In this document: positions 22,419 to 35,600 of the stretch, piece after piece
Numbering within the stretch: the stretch's first letter is position 1
How the letters are laid out: every line of letters starts with the position of its first letter
Origin: Zonotrichia leucophrys gambelii
Taxonomy: Eukaryota > Chordata > Aves > Passeriformes > Passerellidae
DNA: 64,000 bases
Reading direction: 5' to 3'
Assembly (NCBI RefSeq): GCF_028769735.1
Contig: NC_088177.1
Location: 17,300,599 to 17,364,598, forward strand
Notes under the pieces: model-generated
What the model was told of the DNA's origin: nothing
Databases searched by the model: none
Seen by the model: the letters and a program-made list of their open reading frames with translations, nothing else
Position numbers and translations under genes: made by a program

Positions 22419-25400
22419 TATAAAACATCTGCTGTCTTAAGTACTAGAGTGTGTTAAAAATATGTAGGGATATCTCCAATGCATTAGCACTCCCACATCA
22501 TTAATTAAGAGTAAAAATCAGCTTGAAGGGATTAAATTGTGTGTGGGTGACAAGGGACAAAAGCTTTATCCCTTTAAAACAAGATTAATTTGCTGCTTAA
22601 GAAGGATAAACAAAAGCATTTGAAGTCTCTATGCTTTAGACTAAGCAGAAGAGATTTCTTGTTTGGTTACAATAGTTGGTGATGTTCTATTAGAGAAAAA
22701 TCACCTTTTTCTCTTTTCATAATGTTTAATGAAAGGAGATCCTCTCATAGTCTGAATTTTGACAATGTGGTCTGAATATCACCTAGAGATGACAAAAAAT
22801 GGATTCCTATTTCTGTATAGTCAAGAACTCCATTTAATCCCTTTGGAATTCCTTTCCATTAAAGTTTTCTCAATCAAACATTCTTTGCTGGCTGTTTCAC
22901 TGACAGGCTCAAACTTTCCTAGGAATGGTTCAAAACATTGAAGTCTTCAGCAGAGGACAGTGGTAAACCCACAACTTTGGACATCTTTCCCAGTGTCTTT
23001 CTTGCAAACCAGGATTGTGATTGGATGGATTAGAGAAACGTGGCACCTCAATTCTTCTGCTTTGCATTTAACTTGCCTTGTTACTGCTAATGCACGTGGA
23101 GAAATGTGGGAGGCTTTGACAAGTTTATTACCCATGATGAAATGCAAGTTGTTTATTCTTCAACACAAAATTACAGCATAACACGTGTTCATCCTAAAGG
23201 CACCAGATTCTCAGAGAGCAAATATTTCACTTTTGGCTTGAAAAATTTGCAGTAATTATGCCTGATATTAAACCTCATTGTAGCAAAAGTTCAAATCACT
23301 CAGACCCAAATTCAGCTGAAGCTCCCGCCTGTATTCCAAACATTTAATGCCAGGCACACGCACCAGAACTTTGCTGAACAGCAAGTGACTAAAGTCAAGT
23401 TACATTTCAAGGGTGAATGTAAGTGCTTTGCTGAACTGAAACATAAATGCATCAAAGAAACAGCAGGGGTTGATTACTGAAGTGATATTTGTGAAATGAG
23501 GGGATGGGATTTTACAGTTCCCAAGCTGCAAACTCTACATCTGCTAAATCTAAAATGATCATTCAACAAAAGCTGGAAAGGCAAAATTAACTTCACACAA
23601 CTTGCCAATGAGTGCTTTTTAAAGTTTTCTTGTGCAGAAGTAAATGCATATTCAAGTTCTCCACCCCTCAGGTCTCAGGTCTTTGATTAGTTCAGTGTAT
23701 TGGGAATGGATATTGAGTCTTCCACAGCTAATTCAACTGCCTGAACTTAATTCAGGAAAACCAAGAGATATTCACTGTTTGACTGCCCTGCCTGCCCAGA
23801 AGCCTGCACAACATGCAATTTAACTTTCCTGGTATGCTGCCCACACTACAAAAATTACCTGTGTGATAAACAGGTATGATTCGTGCTGATAAAAATTAAA
23901 ACAGTCATTAATATTGATACAGTAATTAATATTTGGGAATAATAAAACAGTTAAAAGTTGTAATGCCAAAGAAGAGAGGGAGAGTAGGGGCTCCACCCCC
24001 CCATTCCCAGCAGATGTTCTCAAGGACCACAGGAAAGAAGCTGAAGATACAGTTGCTAAAAATGAGCAAAAACCTGGTTGGTCCCAGAAAATGCTAATGA
24101 GGGATTCATTGCCTGTTATCTGCTGCTTACAGTGGCGAGATGGGCATTGATAGAAACCCCAAGCCATCACATACGAACACAGTGCTTTCTGAAAAACAGC
24201 TTTTAAATGTCCAGGTAATGCCCATATCACTAACTAAATAGCTATATTACTCTCTAAATACCTACATTAGTAACCAGCCACACTGCTTGCTACCACACTC
24301 CTCTACATCTGTGACTTCCAAACTTTCTTGATCATACAAGAAAGATTAAGCAAGAAATTTTTGAACACACCCCCCCAGTATATGTATATTTATTTACAGG
24401 TTGAACACACAAGCCACTGTACTAACATATTATATACACAATAAAACATACACAAAAGTTAAAACCAGAATAAATTAAGATTAAATCAACAATATTATAA
24501 TTAATTTGCATTAACTTTTATAGAAACTTTTTTCCTTTTACTAATTGTACTATTATTACTACTATTTTAAGTGAGAGCAATTGTGTGATTGAATACGCTT
24601 CATTAGTCTTGGTTCAATATTTTGAGATTCAAAGATCTAAGTTCAGTTTATTTCAACACTCTGTTTTAATGGCTGTCATAGCTTCAAGTTTGATGACAGG
24701 TTCAAATGGAAGAATTGCATCATTGGCTGGGCTTAATAAATCACGATTCCATCCACCGGTTATGCAATGATTTTTGTTTAAATTTGTATAGTTTCTTTTT
24801 ACCTTCCCTGATGTCACTTTACTGTTCTTGCAAACTGACTTGCATTTTTGAATTTTTAAAATCACATTAAAAATTTTTGAAAGAGACTGCACCGAGCCTT
24901 GTCCAGCAGAGATTTGAAGCTTTCCAAGGCCAGTGGCTCTGCAGGGAAACGTCCCTGTTTTGTCGCTCACTGCAAAGAACACCATCCCAATGCCTGGTGG
25001 GAATTCCCGTCGCTGCCAACCGAGGGAGCTGCTGCTGCAGCAAAGCTCCGAGGGGAGCCTGGCACCATTTGCTCTGCAGGCTGGAACTACATCCCTGCAC
25101 CTCGTTATTTTCTCCCGATACACGCAGTTCCCTCGGGAACCCTTGGCACCCCGAATGCCCCAGCCCCACAACCCGCCCGAGGTGATCTGAGGGACTCGGG
25201 TTCATCAGCAGCTTTACAGCTGACCTGGGTAAAATCACCTGAATCCATCAGGTGACTCTGAACTTCGAACGTGCTCTTTGTAATCCTGTCATACATAATG
25301 AAACTGAAATATAAAGCTCAGGTGGCCTTGATTTGGGTAAGCACTACCTAGCAACAACCAAAACATCAGTGTGTTATCGATGCAATTGTCATACTGAGTC

Positions 25401-25899
25401 CAAAACACAGCACTGTGCCAGCTGCTGAGAGGAAAATGAACTCTCGTCCAGCAGAAACCAAGACAATGACATAATATTTTGTACTTTGCACCAAGCTGAA
25501 GCCTTGGTACGCAAATTAATTTCTGTGGTTTCTAAAGGGGTGCCTCTACAAGAGAGTCACTTTCTCTGGAAACACTACAGGAGCAGCAGCCCAAACCAAA
25601 AGCAGCTGTTTAAATTTGCCCTGCTAAGCCAATTAAAGGCGATCCGGGCAGTTTTAAGGAGGACTGTGTTGCGTGTAAACCCGTTTTGCAGAGTTCGAAG
25701 CACAGACAGCGCGGTTGGGTTGTTGGGTGCCAATGCCGTGCGCTTCAGCGGGACCGGGCGCTGCGGCCTCTGCGCCGCGCCAGGCCCTGCTCACACCGAG
25801 CGAGGGCTGGGCTGGCAGCGCTAAAAAGTTAACTCATAAAAGGGAGTTCGGTTAAAAAAAATAAAAAATATGTAAAAATAACAATAATAATAATAAATT

Positions 25900-26500
25900 T
25901 TAAAACCCGCACCTTTCAGCTCAGAGAGCCCGCTCCGTCAGCCCGGTGCCTCCGGGCGCTGGGAGCGCCTCAGGCGCCGCCCCGAGGCCCCGCGCTCGGC
26001 CGCTCCCGGCGCTCCGCAGCGGGACACGGCACAGCTCGGCACCGCTGCTTCCCGGGCTCCACCGCCCCATCCCGGCCGCTGGAAACCGGCGGGAGCCCAA
26101 TTCCGGCCGCCGTGCCTGGCCCAGCACCGGGAGCCCGGCAGCGGCTGCGTTACCGTGGACGGAACGCTGAGGCCGCGCTGGACGCACCTCGGCCGAGAAC
26201 GCCTCACACGTGAGAGCTCTCACGGAATTGAGCACACCTGAGGGGAATTAAACTGCCACAAAGTGTCTACAGCTGTGCCGGGCCTCAGCCGTGCCAGTGC
26301 TGCACCGCGATTGCCTGCCTGCCTGCACAAAAAGCCTCAGCCGTGCCGTGCCTGCCACCTGCAATAAGGATGGCGAGCACGGCTCCGAGCAGCGTGTGCC
26401 GTTCGCTGCTGCCGAGGCAGTGTCCTCCTCACCTTTGGAAATAACCCACGGGGGAGTTAATAACCCATAAGTGAGTGCAGGTGCTCGTCTCCAGGCAAAG
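25900..26500. promoter_or_regulatory. CpG island without an intact adjacent gene
   Basis: Dense CpG between about 25920 and 26215, with weaker CpG to 26430, in otherwise AT-rich DNA. Minus-strand donor-like sites (CCGAG|gtgcgt near 26186, CTGAAAG|gtgcgg near 25914) could end noncoding first exons running left. The dynein pseudogene runs left from this side, so the island sits where its promoter would be expected. It could instead drive a noncoding RNA. No coding exon could be attached to it. Confidence 0.6.
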
Positions 26501-28004
26501 CGGGGGGGCAGCTGCCTCAGCTCAACATGCAAAGGAACTCAGCTGTGTTTGCAAAATGATTCCTGCCAAGGTAGAATTGGCTTGGGTGCATAACCCACAA
26601 CAGCAACCCAAGGTTTTCCACGTGCCTCATCGTGCATCAGCCTATCTTGTGCACAGTGACTTAGGACTTAAACAACCTGCCCCCACACTCCTGGAAAATT
26701 ACAGAATACAAGAAAATATAAATAAAAAATCTCATTCAGTTTCACGGGTACTCAGTGGGTGTTTCCTCCACTGAATCCAATGCTTTGACCAATCCAAATC
26801 AACTACTGGCAGAGTTGGTATGACTTCTAACACTTTGCTCTGGCCACGTTTGAATTTCTATGGGATCTGAAACCATTTTGGCCATGTTGAATAGTTTGCG
26901 AATTTTAAATGAGGTTTCTGGATGTTTTCACAGCAATATATAAATGGTAGCACTACATTTTACAGCACTAACCTGCTGGAAAATGCTTATGAATGAGCTC
27001 CAATTCAGGCCTGTAACCAATCTTGTGAACTGCACACAGAGCATTATGAGTCTAGATAGCAAGTTTTAACCATAAAAACCCCTTTATTCAAATACCACAG
27101 GCAAAGAACCACTAGGGTATTTCTGCTTTGTCCAGCTGCAAAAGGCTCAACATCACCTGGAATTCCCAGTGCATTTTCTAAATACAAGCCAGCACCAAAG
27201 CCTGGTTTTGATTTTGAAACTTGAAATAGCCTCATACTCAACCTAGCACAGGGAGATTCACACTAGTTCTGGTCTGTACTGGCTATGCTATGGACCAGTC
27301 CAGCTGGAAACCAGGCAAAGGGAGTTCCCTGCTATTCCAACTCCCAGAACTACACCTCCAGCAAGCAGTGGCACATTCAGCACACACTGCCAGGCATGGG
27401 ATTCCCTTTGCTAGCATGTGACCTTTTGGGGTTTATTGTCTGATTAGGAAACTGGAAACAGCATACCTGCTTGTACTCTTCTGAGGAAGAAAGAAACAGA
27501 TTGCTAATATGAGAGACATTATAAAGAAAATGCTTATACATGTAGTGTCTTTCATTATCAGAAGAATTTTCTTCTTCCAACAATAATAATACCTACCTGT
27601 TTATTCACTACATGGGATATCAGATAAGAACTTTTATGGGATCATTGCTGTACCTGCTTTTAATTATTAAAATGCTTCCTTTTACTCTCATAGCACATTA
27701 CTCACTGGTAGATGACTTGGCAATTCAGCCTTGTAATATTACCATTAAATTCAGCAGACTTCCTACACTGATTCATTCTGTATCTTGCTCATTTCTGCAA
27801 TGCTGAGTGGACCAAGCAGTATTTTCAAGCCTGTCAGCTGGCAGGTTCTCAGTGCCCAAGATGAGCAGTTTCTGAAACAAACACAGTAATAGCACACTCG
27901 TGTTCTGCCCCAATTTTACCAAGTGTTTTTTCAAACTCAACTTGCCTCACCTGGCAAGAGCACAAGCACCGCTGTCCTGGTGAAAGGAGGGTCAGTTATT
28001 ACCA

Positions 28005-28240
28005 TATAATGGCAGATCATGCACTTCCAACCCTCTGCCATGGGCAGGGACACCTTCCACTAGACCAGATTGCTCAGAGCCCTGTCTAACCTGGCCTTGA
28101 ACACTTCCAGGGATGGGGCATCCACAGCTTTTTTGAGCAACCTTTTCCAGTGCCTCACAACCCTCACTGTCAAGAATTTCTTCTCATTATCTAATCTACT
28201 CTCAGTTTAAAGTCACTGTGATGTATTTCTCAAAGACATC
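28005..28240 (-). mobile_element. CR1 LINE fragment, 3' part
   Basis: Plus-strand text contains accctctgccatgggcaggg, then acaccttccactagaccag and cacttccagggatggggcat. These are hallmark reverse-complement CR1 sequences. 5'-truncated copy. Confidence 0.88.
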
Positions 28241-28869
28241 TCCTCCTTTAGGATTTTTGAAAAAGCAGAAATTTCCAGTTGTCTCAAACCGCCATTAAAC
28301 AGAATAGTTTGTTTATTTGATATGTTAAAAAAACTAGGCATCATTCCTGGTAAGAACTCTCACTGCAAAAACGTAAATATTCAGATAATTTCTGAATTTA
28401 ATGCTGCAACACCAAAGCAGCCACATGGACACACTGTTTCTTTCACTAAAAAGAAAGGCCATTTGTGCATTTCAAACAATGGAAAAGCTCTGTCAATGAA
28501 ATGTGCCTTTGGAAGAAACACGCTACCCAGGCCACCAGGAGTTAACCCTCTCTTTTGAGTGCAATTCCCTTTCTAAAGCACACTTGTTTTGGGGTTTGTT
28601 GTTTTTTTATTTCAGCCATCTACTCGAAAATGAATAAAATGTACCATTAATGCCCTAGGAAGTTAATATGTATAACAAAGATTGCATTTAAGTTGTCTTA
28701 CACACAGCCATTCAGAAAGGGCAGTAGAATTTAATATAAAAAGTATCACCTCATTAAGTACAGCAAGATATAACTAGATCATTACAAATAGGAACAGCAA
28801 CATTTTTTACATAAACCCCAGACATGTGGGGAACAGTTCCAGGAAGTGAGCTGCTAAATTCATGATTCA

Positions 28870-29712
28870 CTGGTAGTAGTCAGCATGGGTTCAGCAAGGG
28901 CAAGTCAGACTGGAGCAACTCTCTGCAGAGAAAGGACTGCCAGGAGCTGAAGGGAGAGCAGCACTGCCTGCCGAGACCTCTGACACTCTCCCAGAAGATC
29001 CTGGGTAATGATGGGCAGAGCATGCCCTGAGCAAGGCTGCAGGTGACACAAACTGGGAGTGCCGATACACCTGCAGCTCCTGCTGCCGTCCGTAGGCACC
29101 TCTGCAGGCTGGAGAAACGGGCTGTGGAGGAAGAGTCCTGCACACTGATACATCCTGGAGCCATCCAGCTGGAAAAACCCCTTTGCAGAGAAGGCCCTGG
29201 GCTCCTGCAGTTGGACAGGAGGCAGCAGTGTGCCCAGCCCGGGCTGATGGCATGGGCTGCACCAGCAGGGTGACAGAGCTGATCCTTCCCTTTCCTCACA
29301 CAGGAGCAGTGCCCAGTGTGAGACACAGACAAGGAAAGGATGAGGCAGCAGGGACTGTTTAGCCAGAAGAAAGCTCAGGGAGACTCTTACCAATACATCC
29401 CATCATCTGAAGTGGGGGTGCAAAGATGGAGCCAGGCTCTCACCAGGGATGCCCAGGGGCAGGACAAGAGGGAGTGGCACACACTGGAACATGTGAGAAC
29501 ATCTGAGCACAAGAAAACACAGCTACTGTGAGGCTGGCTGAGAACTGCAGAGCTGGCCAGGGAGACTCAGTGTCCTTCCTTGGAGACCCAAAGCCATCTG
29601 GGCGTCGTTCTGCCCAGCAAGGCCTAGGTGGGATGGCTGGAGCAGGGGGCATGGACGTGCAGAGGTCCCTCCCAACCTCAATTAGCCTCTGATTCTGTGA
29701 ATAAAATAAAAA
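28870..29712 (+). mobile_element. CR1 LINE copy, degraded ORF2 end and 3' end
   Basis: The copy begins near an 'HGFSKGKS'-like reverse transcriptase remnant (catgggttcagcaagggcaa). It ends with gaggtccctcccaacctcaa followed by an attctgtga unit at about 29690-29700, the typical CR1 terminus, then an A-rich run. Open frames across it are broken. Divergence and internal deletion suggest an old copy. Confidence 0.75.
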
Positions 29713-32337
29713 AAAAAAATTGAAGTTTTGGGGAAATGGCAAAGTTTATGTTTTTTAAAAAGAAAAAGGTCATTAATTGTATAGAAGTATTACTTCAGTC
29801 ATCTCAAAATGTTACTCAGCATTTATTCACACTTGGAAAGTCCCAGTAATATGAGAAGAAGCAAAACAGAGTAACAGTTGCTTACAGTGCATGTATTTAC
29901 ATTCAACTGGAGTTAATTTGCACAATAATATTTTAAAATAACTCAAACACACTTATCTAAACAAAGTCTGATTCAATGTATATTTTAAGCATATATAAAA
30001 CACAAATTAAGTCTTCGAAACTTAAATTCTTTGCTTTGGATAAAACCAATTATTTAAAGTTAAGTTAGCTCTAAAGTAGTAAGAAATGTAAACAGATACT
30101 GTGATAAAAATATTAAGAAATAACAGCTTTATCATAAAGTGCTGACATATGCTATCAGTTTTATTTTCCAGATGCTAAAAAACAGTTTTAATTTTAATTC
30201 AGGAATACTTCAGCAGAATTTTAAATTACAACAATTTTTTAAAAATTCTTTTTTACCTTTATTTACACTACTTTTTGGCATTTTCTTCCTTATCTTAAGT
30301 GAACTTGAACTTCTACATATGTATTGAATAATTTGTGGTTTTAACTTACTCAGTTCAAACTGGAGTCCATGATGGTGGAAAAAAATCAAAAGGTCAGGTA
30401 AGACTCCTCTAACTGGGAAAAGCCAAGGACTTTGAAAAGTAAGGGTGTAAAGTACCTGAGCACAATCCAACAGCTGGCTCCTGCAAAGTAATTCTGTAAT
30501 CATATATACAATCAGTACCACTGAGAAAAGCTCCATGAGAATTAATCCACAGAGGAGACCTGGTGTGGCTCATTCACACCCAGCTATCAGAGCTTGGTCT
30601 GTGCTGAACCAACCTGTTACTTTATTTCATATGACATTAAATCTTGGGGAACAACTTCTTCTGACAAACAGAAGCTGAGAAGTTTTACATGCCTTACACC
30701 TCAGTCTGCTTTCCACTTGTCAGTGTGAGCATCCCCCCAAACCAAGGCAACAGTCCTGAATCCCCCCATGAGTTTTGGTGACACCTTACACTGCAATCTG
30801 TTTGGGAAAATCCTGCTTTTTCCTTGTGTGCAGAAAGATAAAACACAACCTTTTACCACCCATCAGGTTCACCTCTCAGTTGTATTCCAAAATGCCATCT
30901 GCCCAACTACTGACAAATCCACAGGCACACTTGAAAAAGATTATCAGATTGTGGTATTTTATTACAGAAAACAAATCCAATTTAAAGACAATTAAATTTA
31001 ACCTTTGAGGAGTGGAAAATCTTGAAATATTTTGAAGTGGCATTTACTTTTAAAACATCTGTAAGAGTTTTAATAAATTTACTGCCCAAAAAGGCTCACA
31101 GGCTCTGTTATGATTAAGGGGCTTATTTTATGAGTATTACTTTCAGGTTGTTAAGGCACAACTGGCATTTGCTTTAAGACAAAACTTGACACAGGCATTA
31201 TTACCTCAGAGCCAGAAACAAGTGAAAGTGGAAGGCACAGAACTTTAAAAAATACCATTAACCAAACCAATTTTAAAGGCTTAAAACAATTTTTAGGTAG
31301 TTTGTCTTGAAATATTAACACACTGCAGTCCATTTCTCAGAGCAGGCATGAAGCTGAATAATTATGGGCAACACTAATTGACAGCAAGATACACTTCTAC
31401 ATTAGAGGGACACAGAGAAAAACTGTTAATTGCTGTTTCACTGGCAAAAATGGTTATTTTCAGTTTACTCTTTTAACTAGAGGCTTTGTGTTTTGGGGCT
31501 TGTTTGTGTGGGTTTTTTGGGGGGAATTGTTTTGGTTGTTTTTTTTAAGATAAGGAAAATTCAATGCAGTAGATTATACTATTTCAGAGGTTTGATTAAA
31601 GCAAACAACCAAGTTCAAATATTCACATCAGCATAGAAACCTCATCTTCCAATGTAATTTATGGTAAGAAGCCAAGGGCCATAAGCACAAGGACTGACAA
31701 TCTACCTGTTTTCTATGCCAAGTGTTGCAGAGATCCAACACAGCATAACCACACAGAATATGCATGATAACGCCCAAGTAGCCCAGATCCATAAGGCAGA
31801 ACTACAAGTGATCCTAGAGGTAAAACAAGTTTCCAAATGGCCCCAAGAGATGCACCATAGTCCCAAAACATACCAAATTTAGCCTCTATCCAAAGTGGTG
31901 AGAATGGTAGCCAGCAACTCCAGTAAACCAGCAAGATTCAGCTTCTCTGCTTCCCTTCCCAATTTCTTACTAAAAGAAAAGGTAGTCCTAAAAGCATGCA
32001 TGTGTTCAACCACTGTTTGGCAAAGGCTATGCTTAAACTCATTTCAGGTTTCAGTTTGTTCACTCTAGTACCATCTTTTGACTAGAACTTGAAAAGTGCA
32101 AAAATATTATAATTATATCTTCTTACAAAAAATAATTCATTTCATTGGCGCAACAATTCCAATTCCTCAGGAGTTAAATCCACTGCCAGCAATGGATAGA
32201 AAAGGAGGCACCAGCATAAAAGAATCAAAGTGCATTTCCAGCATGCCAATGCTGCACGAATTGGCAAGCCAGAACCTTTTTGTCACCACTGGAACAGATT
32301 ATGCTGAATTCATTCCATGGAAAGTCTGTGTTGTACG

Positions 32338-32620
32338 TTAGCACACAAAGTCTGTCACCAGCTCCTGGGGGTACTGCAACGAGTCGTCGAAGCGGAAGCG
32401 TTTGGAGAGCGTGCTGCTGTCCTCTGGGATGTTCTCCTTGTCCTCCTTGTCACTGCAGCTCCCACTGCAGCTGCACTTCACACTCCACTCTTCTGAGCAC
32501 CTGGCTGTGTGTCCTGGCAGCTGAGAGGAGCAGCAGATCTCTTCAGGGCTGCACAGGAGTGGGAGCTCCCCTTGCTGCAACCACGAGTGGGACAGACAGT
32601 CTGCTGCAGTGGGCCTGTCC
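32338..32620 (-). CDS. STK17B: STK17B coding exon 7 (residues 280-372), end of kinase domain and C-terminal tail
   Basis: The acceptor is ccctgtgaag and the stop TAA is at 32340-32338. The exon starts [16 protein letters not shown], closing the kinase domain. The tail is Cys/Ser-rich ([25 protein letters not shown]), then carries the conserved KENIPEDSS and KRFRFDD motifs. GC content is high relative to the introns. Confidence 0.95.
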
Positions 32621-35600
32621 CTTCACAGGGAGAAAGGGAAAGGGGCTTGAGTTAATTCCACCAATACTAGAAAACTAAAATAGCTCTGATGCTAAAAATC
32701 CTGAGCAAAATTGTCACTGAAGAGTCAATATTGGTGTGTTTTCATCCCCACCTCAGCCGCTACAAAACACAGTTAGTATTGGCTACATGCATCTAAATTT
32801 AGCTGACAGTTTACCCTAAGGCTGGTAAGCTTTCATCAGAACAAAGAACATGGTCCCTGGGAATGTTTTCAACATGGTCCACATAAATGGGTACTTGCTT
32901 TTACTCTTAAAGCAATATGTTTTATACGGCCCATAAACAGCGAGGCTCATGATCATTCAGTCATTATGCTTTCAAGGATATCCAAGTTAACAGGATGGCA
33001 CAAACTCTGACATTTTCTAGTTTTACTCTTGCAATTCATCTGGCATAAACTCTTTCACAATATAGATCCTACCAAACAAACCAGACTCAGTAAATTGCTC
33101 CTGTGGATAACGTAGTACAGTGCTACTGCAAGTTTTAATTGTGTTCTGCATTGTTAACTTCCACAAACCTTGCCAGAAAACTGGCTGCAGGACAGCAGAG
33201 CCACTACTTCCCCCTTACTCCACCAGAACACAGGAATATTTTTCAGTCAGAAAAGTGTAACTTAACAGAGTTGACTCTCTGAGAACAGACTTTTCCTCTT
33301 AAAATTCAAGGAGGTAGTGTCATCAAGAGTTGGAATGGGAATAAAAAAAAGGCAGCTTATTGAGTATATAATGCACAGTCTTGAGATGCCCAGGAGAAAA
33401 TGAGAAGTAATTGTGACAGAATGTCAAATATCCCACAGGTCCACACTAAGAGTTATCAAAGCAGGTTCTTCCTCACTGATTCCTTTTTTCTAAGTGCTCC
33501 ACAAACATGAAAGACAAGATTCCCTCATGATACTGGGGTTTTGTGAATCCTTTCAGATCCTGACAAACCATGTGAGATGTTAAGACAGGAAGGACTCTTG
33601 TAACTTTATTTGGAGTCCTCATTGCCTCAGAGCAGGCACTTCCCAGGAATCTCCTCCTGCCCAAGAGCCTCTCCAGGCAGGCAGGCAGGCAGGCTCACTC
33701 CTCCTGCTGGAGGCTTTCTGGAGATGCCAAGGGTCACTGCCTCACCACAGGTGACCATATCTAGCACTGCAATCTACAATACCTGACCAGCTCACTCTCA
33801 AAGTTCTGCTTCTTTGCAAGGTCTTGAGTGAAGTCTGAACTCCCCAAAAATGCAGAGTAAGGGGTGTGTCTTACAAACAAACAAGTTTTTGTCTTGGATT
33901 GAGATCATTTTTAGAACACTGAAAAAGGCAAGACACTGCCAAGTATAAAAATATAGTAAGAGAGGTATTTAAATAAAAAGATAAAGGTAAGTCAGGAAAC
34001 AAGAAAGCACTGCAATGAGGCTGCACTGCCTTTCCAAACTACATTAATTATAGAAAATAATGTGACCTTTCTAGAGCATACTTTAATAAAATCTGATCAT
34101 CTGTTATCTGAATGAAAATATAAAGAAACTCAAACAAAAAAAACCTCAAAGAACAAGCCTCCCTAATAATAACATTATCTGTAAAAATAATAAAAATAAT
34201 ATCTGACAATTTTAGCCAGGCATCGAATCCAAAATTCTTCTCACACATTATGGAAAAGCCGAAACTTGCACTTTAAAATAGCCAGTCAAAAATACCAATG
34301 CATTGTGAAATGTCCAACTGATCTTGTCAGTGACATTAAGCACATAAATTAACATTCACTTTTTCTAGGTGCTCCACAAATTTAGGATTCTTGCCTGGAG
34401 GAGTTTGCTACTTACTCTGGATTTTTTATGAGAAGTTTTTGAATGAAGTCTTTTGCAGGCTGTGAAACTGATGAGAATGTTTCTTCTGAATAATCCACGT
34501 TAACTTGAGATATATTAAGGTAAGTTTCTTGAACATCAGCGCCCACAAATGGAGATTCTTGTGTCAGCAGCATGTAGGAGATGACACCGATGTTCCTGAG
34601 ATAAGAACACAATGTATGAAGCTACTAGAGAACAAAATGTGTAAAGCTACTGGAGAATCTGAACAATACACCCTGCATGTTTACTGTGCTGCAGGTCAAA
34701 CTTCCTGGCATATCCCACTCCCAGAATCACAGCCAACATGTTACACCTCAATTTTATGGAATTCAAACATGACTGCACATACACACACAAGGAAAGATAT
34801 GTGTGTATATATCTCAATGAAGGGATTTTTGAAAACTCTTTAATTTCAATAGATCCTTTTCTTCCTGCTGAGATTGTTAGGAAAAGGAAATACCACTTCT
34901 ACACAGCCCACTCTTGGGACATGTGGCAATTCTGGATGATAGAGCTGCAAAAAAAGACAAGACTTTCTAATGTGCATGCAAACAAAACCCATCTCTCACT
35001 GCAATTCTGGATAACAGAGCAAAGACTTATTCAACCTCTCAGTACATTTGACATCTGAGTTGTGCTACAATCTCTTCTAGCTGAGATGTTTCTCCCAAGA
35101 ACATCAACATGAGTACCACAGATCATGCCAGCTATGATAAATTTTAAGGTGGTTTCTTGATGCATAATAAAAACATTTTTGTGATCTATAGATCAGAATT
35201 TAGAATCCATTACAGTGTGGAAACATGCAGCTGCTGGGTTTGTCGTGGTGAGCACAGCATCAACAGGAGTTTTCTTATGTCTTCCCACAAAAGCAGGCAA
35301 ATAATATGTGATTAAAAACCATTCATGAACAGATTTAGTTACTACTATGAGCTGAGGATTTCAAAGGAGCAACTAGCAACTCTTAACAGTGAATATTAAT
35401 AAAGATGCTGAAGATTTTATGTTTTAAAGGAAACATTTCAAAACTAGTCTTTAACATAGCACATAAAATGCCACAAAAAGTTGTGGGTCAATTCAAGGTA
35501 TTTGTCATTTTTATGATTCACTCTGCAGGAATTTCCCTAAAAATAAGAAGTAGGAAGTTTACATCCTTCTTACCCTTTGCATAAAAAATTATTTAACAGC

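Larger units (their letters stand above)
8219..25899. other. Decayed dynein locus and intergenic DNA
   Basis: Apart from the remnants at 8703-8770 and 14666-14878 and the CR1 copy at 17.2 kb, no gene was recognised. GC-richer patches lie at 17450-18300 and 24880-25230, without splice-supported exons. Missing dynein exons (AAA1-AAA5 and the N-terminal tail) should fall here if the locus was once complete. Confidence 0.55.
26500..32337. other. Intergenic DNA plus probable STK17B 3' UTR
   Basis: Holds two CR1 copies (28005-28240 and 28870-29712). The STK17B 3' UTR runs left from 32337. Minus-strand AATAAA-type signals occur near 30620 and 30250 and may end the transcript. Nothing coding was recognised. 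Confidence 0.5.

Noticed and set aside
23820..24230. 136-codon minus-strand frame tested as a dynein remnant
   Set aside because: No dynein motif and no splice sites.
24653..25255. Overlapping 123- to 172-codon frames on both strands
   Set aside because: GC-rich patch with frames in all phases and no recognisable protein.
25921..26532. Open frames in the 26 kb CpG island
   Set aside because: Same composition effect; no splice-linked continuation and no domain.
28880..29393. 150- and 162-codon minus-strand frames
   Set aside because: They are antisense to a degraded CR1 element.
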